Source of the DNA: DVED01 sp963838375
GTDB lineage: Bacteria; Cyanobacteriota; Cyanobacteriia; Cyanobacteriales; Geitlerinemataceae
Reading direction: 5' to 3'
NCBI GenBank assembly: GCA_963838375.1
Contig: CAWIQY010000015.1
Location: 62,001 to 126,000 of the forward strand
DNA: 64,000 nucleotides
This document shows, one piece after another, positions 1 to 7,908 of this stretch. Every line of letters begins with the position of its first letter. Positions within the stretch are counted from its first letter, which is position 1. Below the pieces are notes generated by a model, which saw nothing but the letters and a program-made list of their open reading frames with translations, did no database searches and was not told where the DNA came from. The translations under genes were made by a program, and so were the position numbers.

Positions 1-1853
1 AAAGTTTCCACTTGTTCGGTTAATTCTTGTAGAGAACCAATGGCGCTTTGAGCTTCACTTGCCGTGGTAGATGCAATTCGAGCCACTGTTTCGACGGTTT
101 GGCTGACGGTTTTGGAAGCACCGGCTTGATCGACCGTATTGGTGGCGACATCTTGGAGATAGCCATCGATCTGCTGGCTGAGCCAAGTCAGACCGCGTAA
201 GGTCTGTTGGGTTCGATCGACCCATTGAGTGCCGGCTACCACCTGGGAGGTGCCCAACTCGAAGATATTTAACACCTGGGCTGTTTCTTCTTGAATGCTA
301 TCGATCAACTGCCCGATATTTTGAGCCGACTCACCCACTTGAGCGGCTAACCGCCGAACTTCGTCGGCAACCTGACGAAATCCTTGCCCGCGTTCTCCGG
401 TTCGAGAGGCTTCGATACTGGCGTTAAAAGCCAGTAAGTTGGCTTGTTCGGCAATACCGACGATCGACTCGAGGATTTGGGAGATTTCTTGAGCTGATTC
501 GGCAAGTCGTTTGGCTTTCTTCGAGCTGTTGGCAACGGAGGTGCGAATTTTATTCATGCTTGCCACCGTTTGCGTCATCGCATTTTCACCCTCTTGAGCG
601 GCTTGGGCGGCTCGACGAGCGATCTCCGCTGCTTCTTGCGTGGATTGGGATACGCGGGAGATCGACTCGGAAATCGCCACCACGGAATCCAGGGCGCGTT
701 TGAGTTCTTCGGATTGAACTCGGGCAGCATGGGAGAGCGATTCCACAGAACCCTGGCTGCTGTGGGCGCATCGGGTCACGCCTTCGGTGACGGTTTTCAC
801 CTGAGCTACCAAATGGTTAAGAGAACCGATGGTCGCATTGAAGGCATCAGCAATTGCCCCTATTTCTCCTTCCACCGTGGGGACTTTCACGGTCAAATTA
901 CCCGATCTGACGCTTTCGATGTACAGCAGTAGATCGATCGCTTGCTTCTGAGCCCGTTCTTTGTCCCGTTTCTGGCGATCGACTTCTCGCTCTCGCTGTC
1001 GATCGAGGGTCAGAATTTGCGATCGATTTCGTTCCAGAAGATGGGCAATATACCGCAGTTGCCGGGTCAATCCGGTCAATTCATCCACCTTGACCGGATC
1101 TTGAGAGGTTTCGCCCGCCATGCCAGACCCCAGAGCCAAAGCATATTGGCTAACCGCTCGCAGTTGAGCGGCGAGGCGGTTAGCCACCAGCAGGGCGACC
1201 CACAGGGTCAAAAGTGCGGTGACACCGCCCAGGGTCAGCGCCCACCGATGTTGGCTCAACGCCGCCTTGAGAGGAAGTCGATCGCCCGCAGTTCGATTGA
1301 TATTGGACGATGGGCTGGGGGGTTGGTTGGGTTCGAGCCACAATAGTGCAGCACCCATGACCCCCAAAGGCAGAAGCACCGACGCGATCGCCATCGTTCT
1401 TAACTTAGTACCTACGTCAACGTGACGCCAAGCCCGTCTCCACCCCCTCCAGACCGATAACCGAACACCGGCGCTCGCGTCGTTGGCAGATGGGGGAAAT
1501 TGCGAGTCGTCCGGACTCTGGGATAGCAGTTGGAGTGTCGAAGCTTCGGATTCATCATCGTTGGGTGGCGAACCTGAGGAGAGATCGCTACTGCCTCCCA
1601 ATCCCAGTTCTTTCAAAGACTGTAAAGCTTTTTGGGCAGTGGCACCCCACGGACTGTGACAGTCCAGGGTCACGATCTCTTCGTACAAAATTCGCGCGGC
1701 TTCCCCGTCTCCAGACTGTTCTAAACTATTGGCTTGCAGGAGCATATTCAGCAAGTAGTCCGCATTTTGAGCGGTTTCTAGAGACGAAAAGTGACTCGGC
1801 GCAGCTCCAACGTCGGGTCTCGAACTTGAGTTGTGGTTGAGCGGGTTACCCAC
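1..1853 (-). CDS. methyl-accepting chemotaxis protein, PilJ/PixJ type (3' end beyond window)
   Basis: Transmembrane signal transducer that would feed a CheA kinase controlling type IV pilus motility or phototaxis. The frame reads from a GTG at 1853, with AGGGAGG eight bases upstream, and stays open to the window edge, giving at least 617 residues. A TPR-like segment lies near residues 25-85, TM1 near 153-172, TM2 near 204-228, then a HAMP-like stretch and a long helical signalling domain whose hairpin tip (EQANLLAFNASIEASR) lies around residues 468-505. Only about 30 residues separate the two membrane segments and no GAF domain is visible, so any sensing is through the cytoplasmic N-terminus or a partner; this differs from bilin-binding PixJ. 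It is the third gene of a minus-strand operon. Family certain; PixJ versus PilJ identity is inferred from context. Confidence 0.85.
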   Translation of the reverse strand, partial: MGNPLNHNSSSRPDVGAAPSHFSSLETAQNADYLLNMLLQANSLEQSGDGEAARILYEEIVTLDCHSPWGATAQKALQSLKELGLGGSSDLSSGSPPNDDESEASTLQLLSQSPDDSQFPPSANDASAGVRLSVWRGWRRAWRHVDVGTKLRTMAIASVLLPLGVMGAALLWLEPNQPPSPSSNINRTAGDRLPLKAALSQHRWALTLGGVTALLTLWVALLVANRLAAQLRAVSQYALALGSGMAGETSQDPVKVDELTGLTRQLRYIAHLLERNRSQILTLDRQREREVDRQKRDKERAQKQAIDLLLYIESVRSGNLTVKVPTVEGEIGAIADAFNATIGSLNHLVAQVKTVTEGVTRCAHSSQGSVESLSHAARVQSEELKRALDSVVAISESISRVSQSTQEAAEIARRAAQAAQEGENAMTQTVASMNKIRTSVANSSKKAKRLAESAQEISQILESIVGIAEQANLLAFNASIEASRTGERGQGFRQVADEVRRLAAQVGESAQNIGQLIDSIQEETAQVLNIFELGTSQVVAGTQWVDRTQQTLRGLTWLSQQIDGYLQDVATNTVDQAGASKTVSQTVETVARIASTTASEAQSAIGSLQELTEQVET

Positions 1854-1923
1854 GATGGTGTCCTCCCTCAGAAGAATTCAGGTATCGATCTCAATTGTGA
1901 CTGTTGATTTTGGCGATTGACGA

Positions 1924-2445
1924 CTATTCGCCCGCAATCGCTTCTGTGTGGAGGGTTTGCAGCAGTGCAGTCGGATCGAGTATAGCAATTCCCGACTGCT
2001 CGTAGTAAGCAACCTGTCGAAAAAGCGGGCGCAGTCGAGACTTGAGCCGTTTGCGAATGGGTTTAATTTTGGGTGGGGCAAATACGCCTTCGAGTTCTTC
2101 GACAATACAGGCAACAGCTCTTTTGGGTTGCCGACTGTGCAATAACTCTCCATGAGGATCGCCATTGCCGGGATAGGGAGAAGGTGTCATGACGATCGCG
2201 TTGAGTTTCTTCCCCGGTTTTAGGGTAATTGTCCCCAACTCCAAAAAGTGACCCAAATCTAGCACCCAGGTGAGGATGCCGCGACGATCGACGACCCCAA
2301 GCAACCCAGGCGCAACTCCCGGAATCGGACAAATCGATTGCGGATCGATCCCGATTGCTATTTCCAAGTGTGCCAGTGGCAACGCGACGCGCACGCCTCC
2401 AGACACCCGAACTTTAAAATATTCCTTCAAGTTTTCTTCAGCCAT
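1924..2445 (-). CDS. CheW-like chemotaxis coupling protein (PixI/PilI type)
   Basis: Soluble adaptor linking the MCP to a CheA-type kinase. The 173 residues match a single CheW domain: an N-terminal beta segment (FKVRVSGGVRVALPLAHLE), the typical PGVAPGLLGVVDRRG loop near residues 42-56 and a following VLDLGHFL strand. It lies 48 bases after the PatA-like regulator and 70 bases before the MCP start, all on the minus strand, so the three are probably co-transcribed. The pix and pil loci of Synechocystis have a similar order but include a CheY-like gene between the first regulator and CheW; none is present here. Confidence 0.85.
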   Translation of the reverse strand: MAEENLKEYFKVRVSGGVRVALPLAHLEIAIGIDPQSICPIPGVAPGLLGVVDRRGILTWVLDLGHFLELGTITLKPGKKLNAIVMTPSPYPGNGDPHGELLHSRQPKRAVACIVEELEGVFAPPKIKPIRKRLKSRLRPLFRQVAYYEQSGIAILDPTALLQTLHTEAIAGE

Positions 2446-2493
2446 CTGTCGCCATTGTCTTAGTTGCCCGATCGTTCCAAAGATTTCTAGATT

Positions 2494-3720
2494 TTAGGAT
2501 GTATGAGTTGGCGGACTTTGCAAGACTTTTTGGACGTATTCGATGAGATTATCTGGGTTAAACGGTTTGGTTAAATAGTAATTAACGCCTAGGGTTTTAG
2601 CTCGGATTCGATCCAAAATTCCATCGCGTCCCGTCAGCATAATAATCGGAATCTCTCGCAATTGTCGTGACTGGCGTAACATACTGCACAGTTCGTATCC
2701 ATCGATATCGGGCATATTGACATCCATTAAAATAGCAGCCGGTTTTTGACGAACTAAGGAACTGAGTGCTTGTGCGGGTTCGGTAATACCCAAGACTTCA
2801 AACCCCGACATCTCTAAAATACCTTTGACCTGTTTTTGAATGGTTTTGCTATCGTCAATGCAGGCAATGCGCTGACGGGCAGACGCATTGCCTACATTGA
2901 CGATCGACTTTTTCTGAGCCGGACTCGAACCGGAAGCCGCTACTGCCGATGCGGGGTCTATGACGATTAAAACGCCTGCGGCGACATAGGGTTGCAGCCA
3001 AGCAACCAAATTTTGCGTGGAAATTCTGAGCAAATATGCAATTTGATAAACAGATAATCGTTTGCCCAGTAATTGCATCAGTCGCACGGCAAATCGATTG
3101 CCTTGTTTTTCTCCTTTGGCTTGATAGGGATACTGCTGCCACAATGCCCGAAAAGCTGGATGTTTATCGGGTTCTAAATAAAGGCGAGAAAAAGGGGACG
3201 GTACGTTTTTTCGCCACTGCTGCCATTGCAGCGCCATTTGCCAAAGGGGAGAGTGAATTTGGGTTAAGGGGGTTTCGATCAGAATCGGCTCGACTTTGCT
3301 GAGCTTATTAAACTCTACTCGAACTTTCGGCAAGGCTAAAGTCTGAATCCAAGCTTCTAATGTCAACCGCATTAAGAGTTGGCGCAGTCGAGCCATGGGC
3401 AATCCGGCTCGATGCCACCATTGGCAAAGCATCTGATATTCGTGTTCTCGAGCAGAAAATTCGAGTTGGGACAGTTCCGGCTGAATGCTACGGATCAAAC
3501 ATTGCAAGCGCTCGGTTTTACGGCTATCGCTGGTGGCGTACGTGAGTTGACCTCGGCGGATATACAAATTCCAGCGAACTGAACCATCCACAGGATCGTG
3601 AAACGTTATGCACCCGGAAGCCCCTTTGTCCACCATGTGTTGAATGACTTTACGCGGGTAGGTAACAACGCCGGGCTTCCTGCTATCCGTGGCTGAGGTT
3701 GGGGTAAGATTGCGCGTCAT
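2494..3720 (-). CDS. PatA/PixG/PilG-like response regulator
   Basis: First gene of the pilus-chemotaxis operon. The 408 residues start with a PATAN (DUF4388-like) region, roughly residues 15-240, followed by a linker and a C-terminal receiver domain (about 285-400). The receiver shows the acidic pair in CIDDSK, the phospho-acceptor Asp in AILMDVNMPD, the switch Thr in MLTGRD and the Lys in LTKPF, so it should be phosphorylatable. In Synechocystis the homologous PixG and PilG act downstream of a CheA-like kinase to set pilus position and activity. The ATG at 3720 starts the longest frame; the gene has about 410 bases of upstream non-coding DNA in which its promoter must lie. Confidence 0.85.
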   Translation of the reverse strand: MTRNLTPTSATDSRKPGVVTYPRKVIQHMVDKGASGCITFHDPVDGSVRWNLYIRRGQLTYATSDSRKTERLQCLIRSIQPELSQLEFSAREHEYQMLCQWWHRAGLPMARLRQLLMRLTLEAWIQTLALPKVRVEFNKLSKVEPILIETPLTQIHSPLWQMALQWQQWRKNVPSPFSRLYLEPDKHPAFRALWQQYPYQAKGEKQGNRFAVRLMQLLGKRLSVYQIAYLLRISTQNLVAWLQPYVAAGVLIVIDPASAVAASGSSPAQKKSIVNVGNASARQRIACIDDSKTIQKQVKGILEMSGFEVLGITEPAQALSSLVRQKPAAILMDVNMPDIDGYELCSMLRQSRQLREIPIIMLTGRDGILDRIRAKTLGVNYYLTKPFNPDNLIEYVQKVLQSPPTHTS

Positions 3721-4133
3721 GGTCGCTCATCCGAGTGGGGTATAGAGAGGCTACCGGCAACGTTCAACTCGCGTTCAACTGGCTGAGAGTTGTCAAGACA
3801 CCCTACAGCGGTCAAGGGAGTTACTTGCATAGTTGGCAAAAAGCAGACGATTCTGTGAACTGCGCGATCGCCCGAGCTGTTTGGGATTGGGCTTCCGCCA
3901 CAAACGGATGTTCCCGTCTGGGTTAGTTCCAGTGTATCAGGCTCTTAACCGGGTCAGAGGCTAGGGTGAGATCGATTTCCTCTATGGCGCTAGCGACTCG
4001 CCGATTGGACACTCTCTGGTTGACAATTATCCGCCCAGAAGGAGCGATCGTCACTAAAGTTTTTCAGGTTCGGGAGATTTCTGGGCTGAGACCCTTCATG
4101 CAGTGAGGGATAAAATGGTTTTTACCGAGAAAT
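3721..4133. other. intergenic region, divergent promoters expected
   Basis: About 410 bases between the divergent PatA-like and HugZ-like genes. It should hold both promoters. I see no RNA gene, convincing hairpin terminator or conserved short gene; a 63-codon plus-strand frame at 3735 has no family resemblance or clear ribosome site. Confidence 0.5.
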
Positions 4134-4649
4134 ATGGAAACTATGAATCAATCGGAAAACGCCCAAGCTGCATATCTTAATTTGCTCGAACGGCTTGAAA
4201 GTCTCATTCTAGCAACCGTCAGCGTGGAGGGCGTTCCCAATGCTAGCTACGCGCCGTTTGTCCGAGACGAAGCTAACAATTTTTATATCTACGTCAGCGG
4301 CTTAGCCCTTCATACGCGCAATTTGTTGGCGGTTCCTCGTGCCAGCATTCTGTTAATTGAAGACGAATCGAACTGCGCTCGCATTTTTGCTCGCACTCGC
4401 TTGAGTTTTGAGTGTACGGTGACGTTGTTGGAACGGGAAATCCCGATTTGGAACGAAATTGTCGATCGTTTTGCCAGCCGCTTCGACGAGACGATCTCCA
4501 TGATGCGCGATTTGGCTGATTTTCAGGTCTTTCAACTGACCCCCGAACAAGGACGATTTGTCATGGGGTTTGGCAGAATTTACCGGATTGACAGCCAAGA
4601 TCTCGATCGATTGCAACCGATGACACCCCAGAATGTGGGCAATAATTAG
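4134..4649 (+). CDS. HugZ-like pyridoxamine 5'-phosphate oxidase-fold protein
   Basis: A 171-residue split-barrel protein of the pyridoxamine phosphate oxidase-like superfamily, closest in feel to HugZ (heme utilisation/heme oxygenase) and related general stress proteins. Visible signatures are the opening strand LILATVSVEGVPNASYAPF (residues about 22-40), IYVSGLALHTRNL near residue 52 and the closing RFVMGFGRIYRI near 141-152. Two in-frame ATGs lie at 4134 and 4140; the first is used here. The gene stands alone between a divergent regulator and a TnpB element on the opposite strand. Whether it binds flavin or heme cannot be told from the sequence. Confidence 0.65.
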   Translation: METMNQSENAQAAYLNLLERLESLILATVSVEGVPNASYAPFVRDEANNFYIYVSGLALHTRNLLAVPRASILLIEDESNCARIFARTRLSFECTVTLLEREIPIWNEIVDRFASRFDETISMMRDLADFQVFQLTPEQGRFVMGFGRIYRIDSQDLDRLQPMTPQNVGNN

Positions 4650-4780
4650 TCATGAGCTCGTAGCCAGTGGCGGACTTTTTCTTGTGCTTTGTGCTATTTT
4701 GATTCCTCAATATGGGCGATCGTAATCTTCGGGGGATCTCTGTAGGCAAGAGGCTTGTCAATTTAGATTTTGAGTGTATA

Positions 4781-4820
4781 GTGACGACTCCACACACTAA
4801 TGCCTACGCATATAGTGTGG
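4781..4820 (-). ncRNA. probable right end / omega-RNA terminal hairpin of TnpB1 element
   Basis: Read on the minus strand, just after the tnpB stop, the sequence forms a hairpin (CCACACTA paired with TAGTGTGTGG, a two-base bulge) followed by AGTCGTCAC. This resembles the right end of IS200/IS605-family elements, where the omega-RNA scaffold ends and the guide begins. The hairpin overlaps the last codons of tnpB. The element border is estimated at about 4781. Inference from layout and comparison with the other two right ends in this window. Confidence 0.4.
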
Positions 4821-6192
4821 GCTTCTCCAAACTCCGGAGAGTAGAGAGAACTTCCTTCGAGGTACTATCAGTTATAGAGTTACCCACAACAACTTTCCCT
4901 CTACGGCGGTTTATAGTCGGGAACTCGCCCAGCCCGACCCTTTTAATGTTGATAGCGGCGTTAATGTCTCTATCAACATTAATATTTTCTACCTCATCCC
5001 AATACTCACGAATATTGCCATCGGTGAAGATGAACTCATCCCGATAAGCAAGTAGTTGAGATGTGTAGGCGGGATTCACTCCAATCGCAACGGCTCCAGC
5101 TTTTGCAGCTATGTATTCCAGGATGATGAAGAATTGCCCAAATGCGGCATCGTTCCAGGACTTATTCAGCCCAGACTTAGCCGATTGACCGTTAGGCAGG
5201 TATTTACCCGGCTCCAGAGAGGGTTTTGCGCCATTGCGCTTGCTCAACCCCTTGAGATTGAGATTCTCGTAAAAGAATACGGTTTTACCTGTTCTCACGA
5301 CTTGGTGAGCGGTCTTAAAGGCATGATCTCGTCTAGCTCTGACAATTCGTTGATGCTCTCTAGCTTCGCGTTTTGCCAGTTTACGGCGTGAACGACTCCC
5401 TTTTTTATGAGCAGTTTTGCGGTTAGAAACTTTAGCTAGTCGTTTCTGGGACTTGCGGAACGACTTCAGTGAAGGCAGTTTTTCACCCTCAGATGTAGCC
5501 AAATAGTCATCTCCATGTAAGACCGCATCCATACCTAAAGCGGTGTCCCAGTTCCAATCAACTCCATCAGGGTTGCTAGGCACAGTGGGATCGTCTAACC
5601 GTAAATTGACATACCAGCCATCCGCTTTTTTGATCGGTTGCACCTGTTTCAGAATTGCGCTATCTGGAATGTCTCTGTGCATTCGCACCTTTAACAATCC
5701 CAACTTAGGCATCTTGAGAAACAGGTACTTACCTCCCAATGAGCAGGAATGCAGTTCAAGTCCTGCGCCTTCAAATACCATTGAGCGGAATCTTTTAGCA
5801 GACTTGAAACGAGGTTTACCGCTTCGCTTGCCATTGCTATCACTTGAAAGAAAACGTTCAAATGCCTTATCGACTCGCTTGCAGACTTCCTGCAATGTGT
5901 TGGCTGGAACTTTTGAAAAGTCCAACAACTCAGAAGACCAGCCCACAGTAACAAGGTCAGTTTTGATCTCAGGCAGATATTTCTTTTGGCTGTAATAGTT
6001 AGGCTGATCCCGCAACGCAGGTAAGTGGCAGATCAAAGGGCAAGCGTTGGCATAAGAGCGATTACACTCCCACCACTCAAACCTGTCCCCTAGTTGACGG
6101 TTGTACCAGTACTGGCAAGTCCGAAGCCAGAGATTTAACTCTAGCTTTTGTTCAGTTATGGGGAGTGCTTTGTACTGGTAGGTGTATTTCAT
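4804..6192 (-). CDS. tnpB: TnpB-family RNA-guided nuclease (OrfB, IS200/IS605-like) lacking a zinc ribbon
   Basis: A 462-residue TnpB. The N-terminal helix-turn-helix/WED-like half is followed by a RuvC domain with three candidate catalytic acids: D222 in ALGMDAVLHGD, E309 in FFYENLNLKGL and D409 in VDRDINAAINI. The usual four-cysteine zinc ribbon between the TSQ motif (residue 378) and D409 is absent: that segment has no cysteine. The frame is intact and no TnpA (Y1 transposase) gene is nearby, so the element would need help in trans. The ATG at 6192 is 26 bases from the start of a divergent ribbon-helix-helix gene. The terminal hairpin at 4781-4820 marks its 3' end. Active or repurposed state cannot be decided by eye. 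Confidence 0.85.
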   Translation of the reverse strand: MKYTYQYKALPITEQKLELNLWLRTCQYWYNRQLGDRFEWWECNRSYANACPLICHLPALRDQPNYYSQKKYLPEIKTDLVTVGWSSELLDFSKVPANTLQEVCKRVDKAFERFLSSDSNGKRSGKPRFKSAKRFRSMVFEGAGLELHSCSLGGKYLFLKMPKLGLLKVRMHRDIPDSAILKQVQPIKKADGWYVNLRLDDPTVPSNPDGVDWNWDTALGMDAVLHGDDYLATSEGEKLPSLKSFRKSQKRLAKVSNRKTAHKKGSRSRRKLAKREAREHQRIVRARRDHAFKTAHQVVRTGKTVFFYENLNLKGLSKRNGAKPSLEPGKYLPNGQSAKSGLNKSWNDAAFGQFFIILEYIAAKAGAVAIGVNPAYTSQLLAYRDEFIFTDGNIREYWDEVENINVDRDINAAINIKRVGLGEFPTINRRRGKVVVGNSITDSTSKEVLSTLRSLEKPTLYA

Positions 6193-6218
6193 GCCATTAT
6201 TGTAATTGATATTGCTTT

Positions 6219-6365
6219 ATGGTACAAGCCATGAAATATGAAGATTCAATCAATGTCAGGCTGCCAAGGACAGAAAAGAAGATATTAGACGACTACTGTA
6301 AACGAGTGAAACGCAATAAAACCGATGTGATTAGAGAGTTTATCCGTTCATTGTCAGAGCGGTAG
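6219..6365 (+). CDS. small ribbon-helix-helix (CopG/Arc-like) DNA-binding protein
   Basis: A 48-residue protein, divergent from TnpB1 with only 26 bases between the two start codons. After a few leader residues (a second ATG lies at 6231) comes INVRLPRTEKKILDDYCK, the beta-strand and first helix of an RHH fold, then RNKTDVIREFIRSL, the second helix. RHH proteins bind DNA as dimers, so this one probably represses the shared promoter region between it and tnpB. Such small RHH genes are often found beside tnpB in cyanobacteria (from memory; not checked here). No toxin gene is adjacent, so a toxin-antitoxin reading is not supported. Confidence 0.75.
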   Translation: MVQAMKYEDSINVRLPRTEKKILDDYCKRVKRNKTDVIREFIRSLSER

Positions 6366-6439
6366 TTTGTTCGTTTCGTCGTCGGTATCCTCCCTGTTGG
6401 CGAAGCCAATTTGGTCTATACCACTCCTCAACTCATACG

Positions 6440-6483
6440 CAGGAGCCTCACGCTAACCGAAGCGGTATAGCGTGAGGCTCCTG
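6440..6483. repeat. perfect 16-bp inverted repeat
   Basis: Arms CAGGAGCCTCACGCTA (6440-6455) and its exact reverse complement (6468-6483) around a loop that itself can pair (ACCG/CGGT). No T-run follows, so it is not a plain intrinsic terminator. It looks like a dispersed cyanobacterial palindromic element placed between the RHH gene and chrA. Confidence 0.8.
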
Positions 6484-6514
6484 CTGCTCTAGCTGAAATC
6501 GAGTGTGAGGAGTA

Positions 6515-6570
6515 AATGGAAAAAGCGCTTGGGGTCGAAACACGGCAAGACTCCCAGGCGCTTTTCCATT
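6515..6570. repeat. imperfect 22-bp inverted repeat downstream of chrA
   Basis: Arms 6515-6536 and 6549-6570 begin AATGGAAAA...GCGC and pair with few mismatches and one bulge. It lies 22 bases after the chrA stop on the minus strand and could terminate that transcript or be a small mobile palindrome. Confidence 0.6.
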
Positions 6571-6592
6571 GTTAGGACTTGCAGCAGAAGCC

Positions 6593-7752
6593 TCAGAACA
6601 TCGTTTTTAATCCGCCTAAGATCGCCCCACCTAAAACCAGCCAAGCTGCGTTGACTCGCCACCGAATTGCCAGTACGGAGGCAATCGCGGTAACGAATAC
6701 TGCCATCACATTCAAACCCGTCGGTCCCCAGACAAGAGTCTGTGCCAATCGCAGCGTCACCACGGCCATCAGCGCTACAGCACTGGCATTAACCGCATCC
6801 AGAAACCCTGACATCCACTTCGATCGCCGCAATTTGGGGATCGCCGGGTTGAGCAACAAAACAAAGATAAACGAAGGGAGAAAAATACCCACGGTAGAAA
6901 CGATCGCACCGGGTGTTCCCGCAATCAGATAGCCGATAAATGTCGAAGTAGACAAAACCGGTCCTGGTGTAAACTGACCGATGGCGATCGCATCGAGTAA
7001 TTGCTGCTGCGTCAGCCAGCCGTATTTCCCCACCAATTCATTCTCTAAAAACGCCACCAAAACATAGCCGCTACCGTACAACACGCTCCCCACTTTGAGA
7101 AAAAATAAGCCGAGTTGCCACAATGTCGGGGGAAAGGTTGGGGAGGAAGTGGCAGCAGAAGTTTGAGCCAGGGGAAGGCTAAAAGGCAGCCAAAAGAATG
7201 GGGAAATCCCCGTACCGGAGGGAAAAGATATCAGCAAGATCGCACCGAAAACCCCTCCCAAAAACAAAGCTAGGATCTGATTGACACCGAGCATCACCGA
7301 CACGGCAACCCCCAAACCTACCAGCAACAATCGAGGATTTTTCAGCGCTTTTTTCCCCAATCGCCAGAGCGCAACGGCGATAATTGCCAGCACCACAGGT
7401 CCAATGCCGTCGAGGAGGGGTGCAATTTGAGGCAATGCACCGAACTGCTGGTAAACCCAAGCCAACGCCGCCGTCAGCGTCACCGCAGGCAGGATAAAAC
7501 ACGTCCCCGCCACCATCAACCCCTGCCACCCGGCATAGATGTAGCCGATGTGAATCGCCATCTCGGTAGAATTGGGACCGGGAATCAAATTGGTCGCGCC
7601 GACTAAATCCAAAAATTCTTCTGAGGTTAACCAACCCCGCCGGGTGACAACTTCGTCTTCCATCATGGCAATATGCGCAGCCGGGCCCCAAAGCCGATCG
7701 TCCCTAGTTTCAAGAAAACGTGGGCTAACGAATGTAATCGATTATTGGTCAT
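6593..7752 (-). pseudogene. chrA: chromate transporter ChrA, one frameshift near the start
   Basis: Inner-membrane CHR-family transporter that would export chromate. The main frame from 7666 down gives 357 residues with the two-halves architecture: conserved EEFLDLVGATNLIPGPNSTE near the start and the second-half echo LLDAIAIGQFTPGPVLSTS around residue 225, with about ten hydrophobic segments. The true beginning lies upstream in another frame: an ATG at 7752 encodes MTNNRLHSLAHVFLKLG then TIGFG, and the family motif GFGGPAAHIAMMEDE is restored only by adding one base in the run at 7686-7689. So the gene is either frameshifted or affected by a homopolymer error. The ATG sits inside a heptamer repeat array. 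Confidence 0.8.
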
Positions 7753-7808
7753 GGGTCATGGGTCATGGGTCATGGGTCAACCGAACGATTAGCCACTAGC
7801 CGCTAACC
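7747..7808. repeat. STRR heptamer array
   Basis: Tandem ATGGGTC units (about four, 7747-7779), followed by TAGCCACTAGCC-type units at 7788-7808. Short tandemly repeated repetitive heptamers are known from cyanobacteria. The array overlaps the chrA start codon. Confidence 0.85.
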
Positions 7809-7908
7809 TTGTGCCTTATTTTCACACCAATCTGGAAACGGATTGAGAAAATTGTCAAGTTTCAGGTATGATCAGTGCCAAAATCGGAATTGTAAACAAA
7901 AATTAAAC

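Noticed and set aside
6219..6365. RHH gene as antitoxin of a toxin-antitoxin pair
   Set aside because: No toxin-like gene adjacent; its divergent neighbour is TnpB.
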